DNA from: Woeseiaceae bacterium
Lineage (GTDB): Bacteria; Pseudomonadota; Gammaproteobacteria; Steroidobacterales; Woeseiaceae
DNA length: 64,000 nucleotides
NCBI GenBank assembly: GCA_021773075.1
Contig: JAJFKT010000014.1
Span: forward strand, 62,001 to 126,000
Reading direction: 5' to 3'
Shown: positions 8,689 through 18,171 of the stretch, piece by piece
How the letters are laid out: every line of letters begins with the position of its first letter
Numbering within the stretch: the stretch's first letter is position 1
Notes under the pieces: generated by a model
What the model was told of the DNA's origin: nothing
Seen by the model: the letters and a program-made list of their open reading frames with translations, nothing else
Database searches by the model: none
Position numbers and translations under genes: made by a program

Positions 8689-9669
8689 ATGTCGCAAGAA
8701 TCCGTCCGACCGATCAATCCCGTACCCGAAGAGTTCTCTGGGGGCTCTTTCGCTCGCGTTGCCAAACGCTTGTTCCACGCAACGCGTCCAAAGTTTTTCC
8801 CGGCATCTGCGCTGCCCGTAATTACGGGTACCGCCTGGGGTGCCTGGTCCGCGGGCGCCATTGATGTCTATGTTTTCGTGCTCGCGCTATTCGCTACCGT
8901 CTGTGTGCACGCAGCCAGTAATGTACTCAATGATGTCGGCGACGACAGTGGTGGTACCGATGGCATCAACGAGCAACGCATATACCCTTACACGGGTGGT
9001 TCTCGCTTCATTCAGATGGGCATCCTTAGCCAGTCGGTCATGCGGCGTCTGGGTATCGGATTGCTCGTCACCGCATCCGCAATTGGGCTTGCCCTGTTTC
9101 TCGAAAAAGGACCTACGATATTTTTCTTCGGGCTTGCCGGTATCGCACTTGGTGTCCTGTATTCACTCGGCCCTGTTCGCCTGAGCGCTCTGGGTATTGG
9201 CGAGGCCGCTGTGGCTGCTGCATTTGGTGTCCTTCCGGTCGTTGGGGCTGCATGGCTGCAGGGCGCGTCCATCGACACGGCGCTGGTGTTGTTTTCACTA
9301 CCTGTCAGCGCCTGGGTCGGAGCGATCCTGCTGATCAATGAGGTGCCCGATATTGAGGCAGATGGCGGAACCGGCAAGAACACTTTGCCGGTCAGGCTGG
9401 GTTTGCAGTCAACCGCGATTCTCTATTTCGTACTGCATGTCATAGCAGCGACTGTCGTCGTATTCATGACAGCGCAGGATATGCTGCCGCTGTTGGCACC
9501 TATCGTTCCACTGGGCCTTCTACGCCTCGCCTGGCGCGCTTTGGGACCTATCCGTAACGGCGTGGCGAGCCGGGAAGCGATGACGCAAGCCATCGAGTCA
9601 ACACTCGGCATCCACACGATTGGATGCCTCTGGCTCACTGGATGTCTGGTTTACAGAATTGCTTTTTAG
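8689..9669 (+). CDS. UbiA superfamily prenyltransferase (MenA-like)
   Basis: 326 residues, about eight to nine membrane helices. The first Asp-rich motif is 'NVLNDVGDDSGGTDGIN' and the second 'NEVPDIEADGGTGKNTLPV', both as in 1,4-dihydroxy-2-naphthoate polyprenyltransferases (MenA: N-D-x-x-D-x-x-x-G-x-D and D-I-x-x-D-x-x-x-G-K-x-T-L). Such enzymes attach a polyprenyl chain to an aromatic quinone precursor in the inner membrane. The gene opens the nqr operon, and its last 11 bases overlap the likely nqrA start, so the two are probably co-translated. Whether the product is menaquinone or another prenylated molecule cannot be told; no other men or ubi genes are in the window. Confidence 0.85.
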   Translation: MSQESVRPINPVPEEFSGGSFARVAKRLFHATRPKFFPASALPVITGTAWGAWSAGAIDVYVFVLALFATVCVHAASNVLNDVGDDSGGTDGINEQRIYPYTGGSRFIQMGILSQSVMRRLGIGLLVTASAIGLALFLEKGPTIFFFGLAGIALGVLYSLGPVRLSALGIGEAAVAAAFGVLPVVGAAWLQGASIDTALVLFSLPVSAWVGAILLINEVPDIEADGGTGKNTLPVRLGLQSTAILYFVLHVIAATVVVFMTAQDMLPLLAPIVPLGLLRLAWRALGPIRNGVASREAMTQAIESTLGIHTIGCLWLTGCLVYRIAF

Positions 9670-11005
9670 AATAAAAAAAGGTCTCGATATTCCGATTGCC
9701 GGAGCGCCGGTACAGGAAGTATCAAAAGGTGCCGATGTTTCGTCGGTAGCCCTGATTGGGCCCGATACGATCGACCTGAAGCCGCGTATGCAGGTTAGCG
9801 TCGGTGACGTTGTGAAACTCGGGCAGACGCTGTTTGTCGACAAGCAAAACCCGGATGTTCAGTTCACCTCACCGGGTAGCGGCACAGTTACAGAAATAAA
9901 CCGTGGTGAACGGCGCGTTCTTCAATCCGTCGTCGTTCGCCTGAAAGGCGACGAGGCCGAACTATTTGACAGTTACGCTGCTGACAATTGGGCCAACATC
10001 AGTCGCGAAGATGCACGCAACAATCTGTTGGCATCGGGCTTATGGACAGCCTTTCGTACCCGGCCCTTTAGCAAGATTCCAGGCCCGAACGACGTTCCTG
10101 CTTCAATATTCGTAACTGCGATCGACACCAATCCGCTGGCTGCCGATCCTGGCATCGTTGTGAAACGAGATAGCGAAGCTTTTGCCGACGGGCTCGACAT
10201 CATTGCCAAATTGACCGATGGCACTGTCCATTTATGTACGGCAGCGACGAGTTCGATTAGCTGCAGGGATTCTGCACCGTTCAAGCACAGCCAATTTGTC
10301 GGCCCACATCCGTCCGGTCTGGCTGGAACACATATCCATTTTCTGCATCCAGTTAATGAAAATCGGATCGTTTGGCACATCGGCTATCAAGACGTGATAG
10401 CCGTTGGCAAGTTGTTTAAGACAGGTCGACTACCGGCAGAACGCGTCATCGCACTATGTGGACCCGCGATTACCCGACCCCGTCTCATCACTTCCAGGAT
10501 GGGCGCGAATATCGCTGAACTCGTGCAGGGGGAAATCGAGGGATCGACAGTACGTGTAGTATCCGGATCGATCCTGAATGGCCACCGCGCGGCCGGATGG
10601 GCTGCATGGCTCGGTCGTTATGATTGCCAGATAAGCGTATTGCAGGAAGGAGGCCCACGCGAGTTTCTCTCCTTCATGCGGCCCGGAATTGGCAAGTATT
10701 CAGCCTCACGGGCGTTCGCCGGCAAGCTGTTCAGTGCCGATAAGTATTCACTAACAACAACGCAAAACGGCAGCCCGCGAGCGATGGTTTCCATCGGTAG
10801 TTTTGAGCAAGTAATGCCACTCGATATTCTGCCGACACCGCTACTCAAAGCACTATTGGTTCGAGACACGGATAGTGCGCGTGATCTCGGTTGCCTGGAG
10901 CTCGCCGAAGAAGACCTCGCGCTGTGTTCATTTGTTTGCAATGGCAAGTACGTGTACGGGCCACACCTGCGAAAAAACCTCAGAGAAATTGAGGTCAACG
11001 GCTGA
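9659..11005 (+). CDS. nqrA: Na+-translocating NADH:quinone reductase subunit A
   Basis: 448 residues from a TTG at 9659, chosen because the protein then begins '[17 protein letters not shown]', which aligns with the conserved NqrA start (I-K-K-G-L-D-x-P-I-A-G). The frame is open upstream to another TTG at 9620 inside the prenyltransferase gene, which would give an atypical extension. No strong ribosome site is visible, so translation is probably coupled to the upstream gene. NqrA is the peripheral cytoplasmic subunit associated with quinone binding and interacts with NqrB. It is the first subunit of a six-gene set in canonical order; its stop overlaps the nqrB ATG by one base (TGATG). Confidence 0.95.
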   Translation: MLFRIKKGLDIPIAGAPVQEVSKGADVSSVALIGPDTIDLKPRMQVSVGDVVKLGQTLFVDKQNPDVQFTSPGSGTVTEINRGERRVLQSVVVRLKGDEAELFDSYAADNWANISREDARNNLLASGLWTAFRTRPFSKIPGPNDVPASIFVTAIDTNPLAADPGIVVKRDSEAFADGLDIIAKLTDGTVHLCTAATSSISCRDSAPFKHSQFVGPHPSGLAGTHIHFLHPVNENRIVWHIGYQDVIAVGKLFKTGRLPAERVIALCGPAITRPRLITSRMGANIAELVQGEIEGSTVRVVSGSILNGHRAAGWAAWLGRYDCQISVLQEGGPREFLSFMRPGIGKYSASRAFAGKLFSADKYSLTTTQNGSPRAMVSIGSFEQVMPLDILPTPLLKALLVRDTDSARDLGCLELAEEDLALCSFVCNGKYVYGPHLRKNLREIEVNG

Positions 11006-12210
11006 TGCGCCGATTCCGCTCATTCCTCGACCGCATGGAGCCGCTGTTCGTACCCGGCGGTCGCCTTGAGCGATATCACGCACTTTTCGAAATGCTCGAC
11101 ACGCTGTTTTACTCACCGCCCGATGTCGCACACGGTTCTCCACATGTTCGTGACGCACTCGACCTAAAGCGCGTCATGATCATCGTCGTTTTCGCCGTAA
11201 CGCCATGCGCGCTGGTCGGCATGTGGAATACGGGCTTCCAGGCGAATACCGCGATGGCCACCTTGGGCGTCAGCGGCATTGAGGGGTGGCGTGGAATGCT
11301 TCTGCCTCTGCTTGGCGCTGGTTACGACCCGTCGAGCATTTACGACTGCTTTGTTCAAGGGTTTCTATATTTCATGCCGATTTACGCAATCACAATGGCG
11401 GCAGGTGGAATTTGGGAAATTGTGTTTGCGGGCGTCAGAAATCACGAGATCAATGAAGGTTTTTTCGTTACGTCCTTTCTGTATACGTTGATCTTGCCAG
11501 CAACAATTCCGCTCTGGCAGGTTGCACTCGGCATCAGCTTCGGTGTCGTAATCGGCAAGGAAGTTTTTGGTGGCACTGGCAAGAATTTCCTGAACCCAGC
11601 CTTGGTCGGTCGGGCATTTCTGTATTTTGCCTATCCGGTGCAAATCTCTGGCGACGCCGTTTGGACCGCTGTTGACGGTTTTAGCGGTGCGACTGCGCTT
11701 GGCGTCGGGGCCATAGAAGGTATGAGCGGCATTATCGGTAGCGGCTTGAGCTGGTCGCAGGCCTTTCTTGGACAGATGCAGGGCTCGCTCGGCGAAACAT
11801 CCACGCTGGCTTGCCTGCTGGGTGCGGCATTCCTGATCTTCACTCGCATCGCATCGTGGCGAATTATGCTTGCCGTATTTGCTGGACTAATTGTTCCCAC
11901 GCTGCTCTTCAATAGCGACAGCACGAATCCGATGATGTCGATGCCATGGCATTGGCACATTGTCCTGGGCGGATTCGCCTTCGGCGCCGTTTTCATGACA
12001 ACCGATCCGGTCAGCGCAGCGCAGACCAATGCGGGCAAATGGGTGTTCGGCTTCCTGATCGGATTTATGACCTGGCTGATTCGCGTCATCAATCCCGCAT
12101 TCCCCGAAGGCATCATGCTCGCTATTTTGTTCGCGAACATATTCGCGCCAGTCATCGACCATTTCGTTATCCGGGCCAATGTTCGGCGGAGGCTGAAGCG
12201 CCATGCCTGA
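11005..12210 (+). CDS. nqrB: Na+-translocating NADH:quinone reductase subunit B
   Basis: 401 residues with about ten membrane helices. The flavinylation motif 'DGFSGATAL' places the covalently bound FMN on Thr230 (Thr236 in Vibrio cholerae); ApbE, encoded downstream, attaches it. NqrB also carries riboflavin and forms part of the Na+ channel in known complexes. '[21 protein letters not shown]' is a typical conserved loop shared with RnfD. It starts one base inside the nqrA stop codon and its 3' end overlaps nqrC by eight bases, indicating a tightly coupled operon. Confidence 0.96.
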   Translation: MRRFRSFLDRMEPLFVPGGRLERYHALFEMLDTLFYSPPDVAHGSPHVRDALDLKRVMIIVVFAVTPCALVGMWNTGFQANTAMATLGVSGIEGWRGMLLPLLGAGYDPSSIYDCFVQGFLYFMPIYAITMAAGGIWEIVFAGVRNHEINEGFFVTSFLYTLILPATIPLWQVALGISFGVVIGKEVFGGTGKNFLNPALVGRAFLYFAYPVQISGDAVWTAVDGFSGATALGVGAIEGMSGIIGSGLSWSQAFLGQMQGSLGETSTLACLLGAAFLIFTRIASWRIMLAVFAGLIVPTLLFNSDSTNPMMSMPWHWHIVLGGFAFGAVFMTTDPVSAAQTNAGKWVFGFLIGFMTWLIRVINPAFPEGIMLAILFANIFAPVIDHFVIRANVRRRLKRHA

Positions 12211-12868
12211 CAAGAAATCCTTCGACCGCGACAGCATATCCAACACATTGACAGTGGCGATCGGGCTCAGCCTGATTTGTTCTGTATTGGTTGCCAGCGC
12301 AGCTATTGTCCTGAAACCCAAACAACTGAAGAATCAGGAAGAGTATCGACAGCGCATCATTCTTGAAGTTGCCGGGCTCATGCAGCCCGGCGGCGATATC
12401 ACCGCGCTGTTCTCGGGAATCCAGGCCGAATTCGTGACGCTCGCCAACGGTGACAGCGCCGAGATTTACCTGCAAAAAAAGGGTGGCGAATTACAGCAAA
12501 TAATCTTGCCAATTAGCGGCCCAGGACTCTGGTCAACGATGCGCGGCTATCTATCCGTTGCGCCAGATGGCAATACTGTCAAAGGCGTTCGTTTTTTCGA
12601 ACACGGTGAGACACCCGGACTCGGCGACCAGATCGACAAGGCCGACTGGCGAGATCTTTGGGTCGGCAAACATCTCTATGACGGCGACAATTCACCACGT
12701 ATCGAAGTGGTTCGCGGGTTTGTGCTACGAGACGCTTCCAATACAGACGCGATTTATCAGATAGACGGCTTGTCCGGCGCAACGCTGACGGGAAATGGCG
12801 TTACGAAACTCGTACGACACTGGATCGGACCGCAAGGTTTCGGGCCCTATCTGGAGAGTCTGAAATGA
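12203..12868 (+). CDS. nqrC: Na+-translocating NADH:quinone reductase subunit C
   Basis: 221 residues: one N-terminal membrane helix (about 12-35) and a periplasmic FMN domain. The flavinylation motif '[13 protein letters not shown]' puts FMN on Thr194 (Thr225 in V. cholerae). '[12 protein letters not shown]' and '[12 protein letters not shown]' are standard NqrC/RnfG-fold segments. The protein is about 35 residues shorter than usual NqrC proteins (roughly 255-265). The helix, the FMN motif and the C-terminus are all present, so the shortening lies in internal loops and the subunit is probably functional. It overlaps both nqrB and nqrD. Confidence 0.95.
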   Translation: MPDKKSFDRDSISNTLTVAIGLSLICSVLVASAAIVLKPKQLKNQEEYRQRIILEVAGLMQPGGDITALFSGIQAEFVTLANGDSAEIYLQKKGGELQQIILPISGPGLWSTMRGYLSVAPDGNTVKGVRFFEHGETPGLGDQIDKADWRDLWVGKHLYDGDNSPRIEVVRGFVLRDASNTDAIYQIDGLSGATLTGNGVTKLVRHWIGPQGFGPYLESLK

Positions 12869-13524
12869 GTGATGTTCGCAAAGTCATTATCGATCCGCTG
12901 ATTGACAACAATCCGGTTACCTTGCAGATGCTGGGAATCTGTTCAGCACTGGCTGTAACCACCGCCTTGCTGCCAGCGCTGTTGATGTGTGTCGCGTTAA
13001 CCAGCGTCACCGCGCTATCGTGTGCCGCAATCAGCCTCATTCGTAATCGAATCCCGAACAACATACGCATTATCGTCCACATGACGATCATTGCGTCGCT
13101 GGTGATACTCACCGATCAATTACTGCGTGCCTATGCCTTCGAAACCAGCAAGCAATTGTCGGTATTTGTCGGACTGATCATCACGAACTGCATTGTTTTG
13201 GGGCGCGCAGAAGCCTTCGCTATGAAGAACCCGGTCGGGTTGAGTTTCCTCGATGGCCTCGGCAATGGCCTGGGATACAGCCTGATCCTGATCGCAGTAG
13301 CAATACTGCGTGAGTTGTTTGGCGCAGGCACGCTGTTGGGCTACTCGATTTTCCCGCTAACCCAAGATGGTGGCTGGTACCAGGCCAACGGCATGATGCT
13401 GCTGCCACCGAGCGCATTTTTTATTATCGGATTACTGATTTGGGCTATTCGAAGCTGGCGCACTCAGCAGGTGGAAAACGCCGACTACCAGATTCATGAA
13501 GTGCATCGGACGGACGTTTACTAA
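12865..13524 (+). CDS. nqrD: Na+-translocating NADH:quinone reductase subunit D
   Basis: 219 residues, six membrane helices, start ATGA overlapping the nqrC stop. Conserved cysteines sit in '[10 protein letters not shown]' and '[14 protein letters not shown]'. In solved Nqr structures, paired Cys residues of NqrD and NqrE hold an intramembrane iron-sulfur centre that passes electrons between NqrF and NqrC. '[20 protein letters not shown]' is the family's charged helix end. NqrD and NqrE are inverted-topology homologues. NqrM, encoded downstream, is required for maturation of this centre in Vibrio. Confidence 0.96.
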   Translation: MSDVRKVIIDPLIDNNPVTLQMLGICSALAVTTALLPALLMCVALTSVTALSCAAISLIRNRIPNNIRIIVHMTIIASLVILTDQLLRAYAFETSKQLSVFVGLIITNCIVLGRAEAFAMKNPVGLSFLDGLGNGLGYSLILIAVAILRELFGAGTLLGYSIFPLTQDGGWYQANGMMLLPPSAFFIIGLLIWAIRSWRTQQVENADYQIHEVHRTDVY

Positions 13525-14132
13525 TGGAAGCCTATGTAAATCTGTTCATCAAGGCGGCATTTGTCGAAAACCTCGCACTCGCGTTCTTCCTGGGTATGTG
13601 CACTTTTCTCGCCGTTTCCAAACGCGTCGAAACCGCTATTGGACTGGGTATCGCGGTCATCGCGGTGCAGACAATAACGGTACCGGTAAATTACCTGATT
13701 TATGCCTACCTACTTGCGCCCGGCGCGCTCGCCTGGGCAGGTCTACCGGAAGTTGATCTGAGCTTTCTCGGTCTCGTGAGTTATATCGGTGTCATTGCGG
13801 CGTTGGTGCAAATACTTGAAATGACACTGGACCGATACGTTCCGAAACTTTACAACGCGCTCGGCATTTTTCTGCCGCTGATAACGGTGAATTGCGCCAT
13901 TCTGGGTGGCACATTATTTATGGTTGAGCGCCATTACGACCTCGGAGAAAGTGTCGTTTACGGCATCGGCAGCGGTACTGGTTGGGCGATTGCGTTGATC
14001 GCGCTTGCGGGTATTCGTGAAAAGCTCAAATACAGTGACGTACCGGATGGCCTGCAAGGTCTCGGTATCACATTTATTATTGTTGGCCTGATGTCGCTGG
14101 GATTCATGGGATTTTCGGGAGTACAGCTGTGA
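13524..14132 (+). CDS. nqrE: Na+-translocating NADH:quinone reductase subunit E
   Basis: 202 residues with six membrane helices, begun one base inside the nqrD stop. The Cys in '[15 protein letters not shown]' and the one in '[14 protein letters not shown]' match the two conserved NqrE cysteines that pair with NqrD to bind the membrane iron-sulfur centre. '[20 protein letters not shown]' and the C-terminal 'MGFSGV' are highly conserved family ends. It overlaps nqrF by four bases (GTGA), in keeping with stoichiometric expression of the complex. Confidence 0.96.
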   Translation: MEAYVNLFIKAAFVENLALAFFLGMCTFLAVSKRVETAIGLGIAVIAVQTITVPVNYLIYAYLLAPGALAWAGLPEVDLSFLGLVSYIGVIAALVQILEMTLDRYVPKLYNALGIFLPLITVNCAILGGTLFMVERHYDLGESVVYGIGSGTGWAIALIALAGIREKLKYSDVPDGLQGLGITFIIVGLMSLGFMGFSGVQL

Positions 14133-15373
14133 ACAGCGACAGCGGTGTCTTCACGGAAGTTCTGCTGGGTGTCGGTCTTTTTACAACCATCATTCTGCTC
14201 CTCGTATTTATCATCCTGCTGGCGCGATCAAAACTCGTTGCTAGCGGGGCGGTAACCGTTACCGTCAACGATGAATTAGAGCTCAAACTTCCGGTCGGCG
14301 GAAAGCTCATGCAGGGTTTGGCCGACGCTGATCTATTCGTCCCATCCGCCTGTGGTGGCGGTGGGACTTGCGGTCAATGCCGTGTTCGTGTCATCTCTGG
14401 CGGTGGCGCGATCCTGCCGACAGAGACTTCCATACTCAATAAACGCGAAGCCGCAAAGCACTACCGCCTGTCCTGCCAGGTTGCCGTAAAACAGGACATG
14501 CAGGTACAGGTCCCTGACGAAGTGTTTGGTGTAAAGCGTTACGAGTGCACGGTCCGGTCAAACCGCAACGTCGCTAGCTTTATTAAGGAGTTAGTACTCG
14601 CTCTTCCCGAGGGTGAAGAGCTTGAGTTTCGGGCAGGCGGTTACATTCAAATTGAATGTCCGCCCTACGATTTGAAATTTTCGGACTTCGATATCGATGA
14701 GAAATTCCGCGATGAGTGGGATCGCTACAAGATTTGGCGCTACGAATCGCATGTCAAAAAACCGGAATCGCGTGCTTACTCGATGGCCAGCTTCCCCCTG
14801 GAAAAGGATGTCATTAAGCTTAATGTAAGAATCGCAACCCCGCCGCCGGGGTCCGACGACTCCATTCCCCCGGGCGTTATGTCCTCGTATATTTTCAACC
14901 TGAAGCCCGGCGATAAGGTGACCGTATCCGGTCCATTCGGTGAGTTCTTTGCCAGGGAAACTGATAACGAAATGGTATTCATCGGTGGCGGTGCTGGAAT
15001 GGCGCCGATGCGGGCGCACATATTTGATCAACTACTTCGTCGGCACAGCAAACGAAAAATGACTTTCTGGTATGGCGCGCGTAGCCTGAAAGAAGTTTTT
15101 TACGACGATGAGTTCGACCAACTCGCGGCAGAGAACGAAAATTTCAGCTGGAATCTTGCGCTGTCCGAACTGTTGCCGGAAGACAACTGGACCGGCTACA
15201 CCGGGTTTATCCACAAAGTGCTGCTTGACGAGTATCTAGCCGATCACCCTGCCCCCGAAGATTGCGAGTATTATCTTTGCGGACCTCCCATGATGAATGG
15301 AGCCGTTGTCAGTATGCTCGACAGCCTTGGCGTACAAAAAGAAAATATCCTGCTCGACGATTTTGGCGGATGA
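14129..15373 (+). CDS. nqrF: Na+-translocating NADH:quinone reductase subunit F
   Basis: 414 residues, the NADH-oxidising entry subunit. It has an N-terminal membrane helix (about 8-30), then a plant-type [2Fe-2S] ferredoxin domain with Cys residues in '[14 protein letters not shown]' and a fourth in 'LSCQVAV'. A ferredoxin-reductase module follows: FAD motif '[10 protein letters not shown]', nucleotide motif '[11 protein letters not shown]' and 'YLCGPPMM' near the C-terminus, ending in a Phe-Gly-Gly tail as usual. Length matches the family (about 407-415). The start is GTG (14129) overlapping the nqrE stop; the stop overlaps the apbE ATG. Confidence 0.97.
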   Translation: MNSDSGVFTEVLLGVGLFTTIILLLVFIILLARSKLVASGAVTVTVNDELELKLPVGGKLMQGLADADLFVPSACGGGGTCGQCRVRVISGGGAILPTETSILNKREAAKHYRLSCQVAVKQDMQVQVPDEVFGVKRYECTVRSNRNVASFIKELVLALPEGEELEFRAGGYIQIECPPYDLKFSDFDIDEKFRDEWDRYKIWRYESHVKKPESRAYSMASFPLEKDVIKLNVRIATPPPGSDDSIPPGVMSSYIFNLKPGDKVTVSGPFGEFFARETDNEMVFIGGGAGMAPMRAHIFDQLLRRHSKRKMTFWYGARSLKEVFYDDEFDQLAAENENFSWNLALSELLPEDNWTGYTGFIHKVLLDEYLADHPAPEDCEYYLCGPPMMNGAVVSMLDSLGVQKENILLDDFGG

Positions 15374-16389
15374 GCGTGCGAGCTCATAACGCCATCTTGC
15401 TGCCAGTATTGCTGCTGGTCGCGTGCGGTGAAAGCGAGTTGCAAAGTTACGATCTCAGCGGCCATGCGATGGGTACGACATTCAATATCACGCTGATCGC
15501 ACCGCCCGCCGATGCTGATCTGAACGCGTTGCGAATTCGAATTAGCGAAAAGCTCGAGCACATCGAAAATATTGCTTCGACCTATCGAAACAGTTCCGAG
15601 CTGTCCACGTTCAACTTGAATCCATCAACAGACTGGATAAGCGTTTCGCAGGAATTTTGCGAAATGGTCTCGGCCGCACAAGAGCTTAGCGCCACCACAT
15701 ATGGCGCTTTCGATATCACCGTCGGTCCGCTCGTCAACCTTTGGGGTTTCGGTCCGAGCAATCGTGAAAACGAACTACCGACCAGCGACGAGGTTTCTGC
15801 GGCGCACGAATATGTCGGCTACGAATTTGTGCAAGCCGATTGTGATCAGAGTGTACTGCGGAAAACAGCCAAGCTCGTTTACTTAGACTTTTCAGGGTGG
15901 GCGAAAGGTTATGCGGTCGACGAAGTCGCAGCGCTGCTTGAGCGCGAGAAACTGGAGAACTATCTGGTCGAAATCGGCGGCGAAATCAGCGTCAGGGGCC
16001 ATAACGCGAAACAGCACAAATTTTCGATAGCTCTCGAAAAACCTATATCGGACAATGACATACAGTACTCTGTCTGGGAGTTTTCGGACGTTGCTGTAGC
16101 GACATCGGGAGACTATCGAAACTTCTTCGATGAAGACGGGCAACGCTATTCCCACACGATTGACCCAAGAACAGGCTACCCGACCCGGCACCATTTAACC
16201 GGTGTTACCGTCGTTAGCAGCTCAACGGCTTACGCAGATGCGATGGCAACAGCGTTCATGGTGCTCGGTCCTGATGATGGCTACGCACTGGCTGAGAAAC
16301 TGGGCATAGCTGGCTATTTTCTCGTCCGGACCGATAACGGCATTGAGGAAAAACTGACTTCACAATTTGAAAAACTGAGGCGCCCGTGA
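15370..16389 (+). CDS. apbE: FAD:protein FMN transferase (ApbE), lipoprotein
   Basis: 339 residues from the ATG at 15370, which overlaps the nqrF stop (ATGA). An upstream extension of the frame would lie inside nqrF and is ignored. A lipoprotein signal ends in 'LLLVACGES' (Cys19). ApbE motifs are visible: '[12 protein letters not shown]' near the mature N-terminus, '[18 protein letters not shown]', '[14 protein letters not shown]', 'VEIGGEI' and '[12 protein letters not shown]'. ApbE transfers FMN from FAD to the Thr of the SGAT motifs in NqrB and NqrC on the periplasmic face, so its place here fits complex maturation. Confidence 0.95.
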   Translation: MSVRAHNAILLPVLLLVACGESELQSYDLSGHAMGTTFNITLIAPPADADLNALRIRISEKLEHIENIASTYRNSSELSTFNLNPSTDWISVSQEFCEMVSAAQELSATTYGAFDITVGPLVNLWGFGPSNRENELPTSDEVSAAHEYVGYEFVQADCDQSVLRKTAKLVYLDFSGWAKGYAVDEVAALLEREKLENYLVEIGGEISVRGHNAKQHKFSIALEKPISDNDIQYSVWEFSDVAVATSGDYRNFFDEDGQRYSHTIDPRTGYPTRHHLTGVTVVSSSTAYADAMATAFMVLGPDDGYALAEKLGIAGYFLVRTDNGIEEKLTSQFEKLRRP

Positions 16390-16390
16390 C

Positions 16391-16576
16391 ATGACTCTTC
16401 TGACCATTGCACTGAGCTTTGTTGTCATCCTGCTGGTAATTGCCGGCATGAGCGTTGGCGTCATGAATGGTCGACGCGCAATTAGCGGCAGCTGCGGCGG
16501 ACTCAATGGTGGGCGTTGCGAACTTTGTAGTGGTAATTGCAAAGACAAACGCCCGGAGGGGAAAGCCGATGATTAA
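16391..16576 (+). CDS. nqrM: NqrM, Na+-NQR maturation factor
   Basis: 61 residues: one N-terminal membrane helix (about 2-24) followed by a Cys-rich tail with four cysteines in 'GSCGGLNGGRCELCSGNC'. This layout (short helix, G-R-x-x-x-x-G-S-C-G-G) is that of NqrM (formerly DUF539), which in Vibrio supplies iron for the centre held by NqrD and NqrE. It follows apbE after one base and overlaps the CBS gene by eight bases, so it belongs to the same transcript. Confidence 0.92.
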   Translation: MTLLTIALSFVVILLVIAGMSVGVMNGRRAISGSCGGLNGGRCELCSGNCKDKRPEGKADD

Positions 16577-16973
16577 GAAATCCTGCGTGGTCAAGGACTA
16601 CATGGCCAGAACACTGGTAACCTTCAAACCCGACACGGACGTGCTCGACGCCGTCCACGTACTCGTGAAGAACCGCATTGCTGGCGCGCCCGTTGTTGAC
16701 GACAGCGGCAATCTTCTTGGCATGCTGTCAGAACTCGACTGCATGAAAGTTGCATTGCACGCGGGTTATCACGGCGACTGGGGTGGTCCGATTTCTGAGC
16801 TCATGAGCGACGGCGTGAAAACCGTTGACGCCGAAATGAACATTATCGATCTGGCTCAGGAATTTATCGACTCAAAGTACCGTCGCTTTCCGGTCGTCAA
16901 GAACAACCGCCTGGTTGGGCAAATCAGTCGCCGAGATGTCCTGCGCGCGCTCGAGTACCTCGCACAGCATTGA
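16569..16973 (+). CDS. CBS-domain pair protein
   Basis: 134 residues made of two CBS domains: the first around 'ARTLVTFKPDTDVLDAVHVL...RIAGAPVVDDSGNLLGMLSE', the second around 'KTVDAEMNIIDLAQEFI...YRRFPVVKNNRLVGQISRRD'. There is no attached enzymatic domain. The ATG at 16569 has a strong GGAGGGG upstream; the frame extends further but only inside nqrM. CBS pairs bind adenine nucleotides and act as energy sensors. Its position inside the nqr operon suggests, by inference, a link between adenylate state and the respiratory complex; the ligand cannot be read. Confidence 0.88.
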   Translation: MIKKSCVVKDYMARTLVTFKPDTDVLDAVHVLVKNRIAGAPVVDDSGNLLGMLSELDCMKVALHAGYHGDWGGPISELMSDGVKTVDAEMNIIDLAQEFIDSKYRRFPVVKNNRLVGQISRRDVLRALEYLAQH

Positions 16974-17017
16974 CGCAAGGCCAAGTGCTAGACTCGGGAT
17001 CCGACCGGAGGAATATT

Positions 17018-17206
17018 ATGAAGACACTCAAATGCGACCTGTGCGACGTGACGGCAGAAGGCGAGACATTCGAGGAATGGATGACAGCACTGCGGCCACA
17101 CTACATGGACGCTCATGCTGACGTAATGAGTAATGCCAGCCATAGCAAAGAGGACATGGAGAAGTGGATGGCGGAGAACAAAGCCAGGTTTGATGCCGTC
17201 GGTTAA
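17018..17206 (+). CDS. small Cys2His2 protein (DUF1059-like)
   Basis: 62 residues with a strong ribosome site (GGAGG, then the ATG at 17018). The pattern C6-x2-C9-x18-H28-x4-H33 ('CDLCDVTAEGETFEEW' then 'PHYMDAH') looks like a small zinc-binding fold of the DUF1059 kind. The rest is a charged helix ('SKEDMEKWMAENKARF'). Function is unknown; a metal-binding or nucleic-acid role is only a guess. It lies 44 bases after the CBS gene on the same strand and probably ends the nqr transcript, since the next gene is convergent. Confidence 0.65.
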   Translation: MKTLKCDLCDVTAEGETFEEWMTALRPHYMDAHADVMSNASHSKEDMEKWMAENKARFDAVG

Positions 17207-17289
17207 TGATGCGCGGCGATGCTGCTGACTGCTTGGCGTCAGCAACAAAGAGACACTCTCATTTTCATTACGCAGCGCCATGCTCGAAG

Positions 17290-18171
17290 CTAGTGCCGCT
17301 CTGAATCCAGTCGCTGCTCAAGCCAGTCCAGTGAGGTCTCTGCGTAAATCATGCAAGCGACGTTATTCACAAACGGATTGCCCTCGTCTCTTTTCTCCAG
17401 CTTGTCTTGCATGCCAAAAAAGAACGGATGCGGTGACAATAGAATGTCGCAATAGAGTTCCGAAATCGCTCCCGCACTTTCAATGAGTTGCTCGGCGGCG
17501 GGACCATCGCTGAATCGATAGCCTTTCGCTGACACCGCCGTAAGGCTGTCGGCATAGACGACGTTGTAACAGATATCCAGTGCGCAGGACTCCCACGCCC
17601 AACTCGTTCCACCGGGTGTATGACCTGGCGTGTATACAGCCATGACATCGACACCACCAATCGTGACGAGCTCACGATCCCCAACAGCGTGGACGTTTTT
17701 CGCCGCTGCAAAGCTCGTGTTCGCCGGGCCATGCAAAAACTGCGGATCGTCTTCCTGCAATGCGCCGCTCTCAAGTGCTTTTTTGCCGGCTTCGCTGGTG
17801 TAAACGGCTGCTCCCGTGAATCGCTGTAATGCCGCGATTCCGCCTGCGTGATCGTAGTGGGCGTGCGACAGGAGGATGGCTGAAATTGTTAGCGGATCGA
17901 ATCCCAGATCACGGATATTGGCGTCGATTAACGCTGCCGACTGCGGCAAGCCACCGTCAATCAGTATTAGTCCGTCCGCCGTTTCGATGAGAATCGACGA
18001 CAAGCCTGCGGTTCCGACGTACCACGTGTTTCCATAGATGCGGAACGGCTCCTGAGGCTCATTCCAGCTTTCGCAATTCGAACATTCAAATGCGGCGTCG
18101 GGCTCCAATTGTTTGGGCCCACATGCAGTTAGTATGAAAACAGCGAACAACAGGTAACAATAACGATTCAT
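17290..18171 (-). CDS. subclass B3-like metallo-beta-lactamase-fold lipoprotein
   Basis: 293 residues. The signal peptide ends in lipobox L-T-A-C (Cys17). Zinc residues follow the MBL order: H103-x-H105-x-D107-H108 in 'LLSHAHYDHAGG', H184 in 'YTPGHTPGGTSW' and H246 in 'LLSPHPFFFGM'. The first set and the Ser-Pro-His-Pro type third site, with no Cys ligand, are the B3 beta-lactamase layout, and the conserved 'YADSLTAVSAKGYRFS' loop precedes it. B3 enzymes hydrolyse beta-lactams in the periplasm, but relatives exist with other substrates; activity is not proven by motifs. It overlaps the upstream tauE-like gene by four bases (ATGA), so both are co-expressed. Confidence 0.85.
   Translation of the reverse strand: MNRYCYLLFAVFILTACGPKQLEPDAAFECSNCESWNEPQEPFRIYGNTWYVGTAGLSSILIETADGLILIDGGLPQSAALIDANIRDLGFDPLTISAILLSHAHYDHAGGIAALQRFTGAAVYTSEAGKKALESGALQEDDPQFLHGPANTSFAAAKNVHAVGDRELVTIGGVDVMAVYTPGHTPGGTSWAWESCALDICYNVVYADSLTAVSAKGYRFSDGPAAEQLIESAGAISELYCDILLSPHPFFFGMQDKLEKRDEGNPFVNNVACMIYAETSLDWLEQRLDSERH

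Noticed and set aside
11631..12248. 205-codon open frame antisense to nqrB
   Set aside because: It lies entirely over nqrB and the start of nqrC, which carry clear family motifs; no recognisable product.
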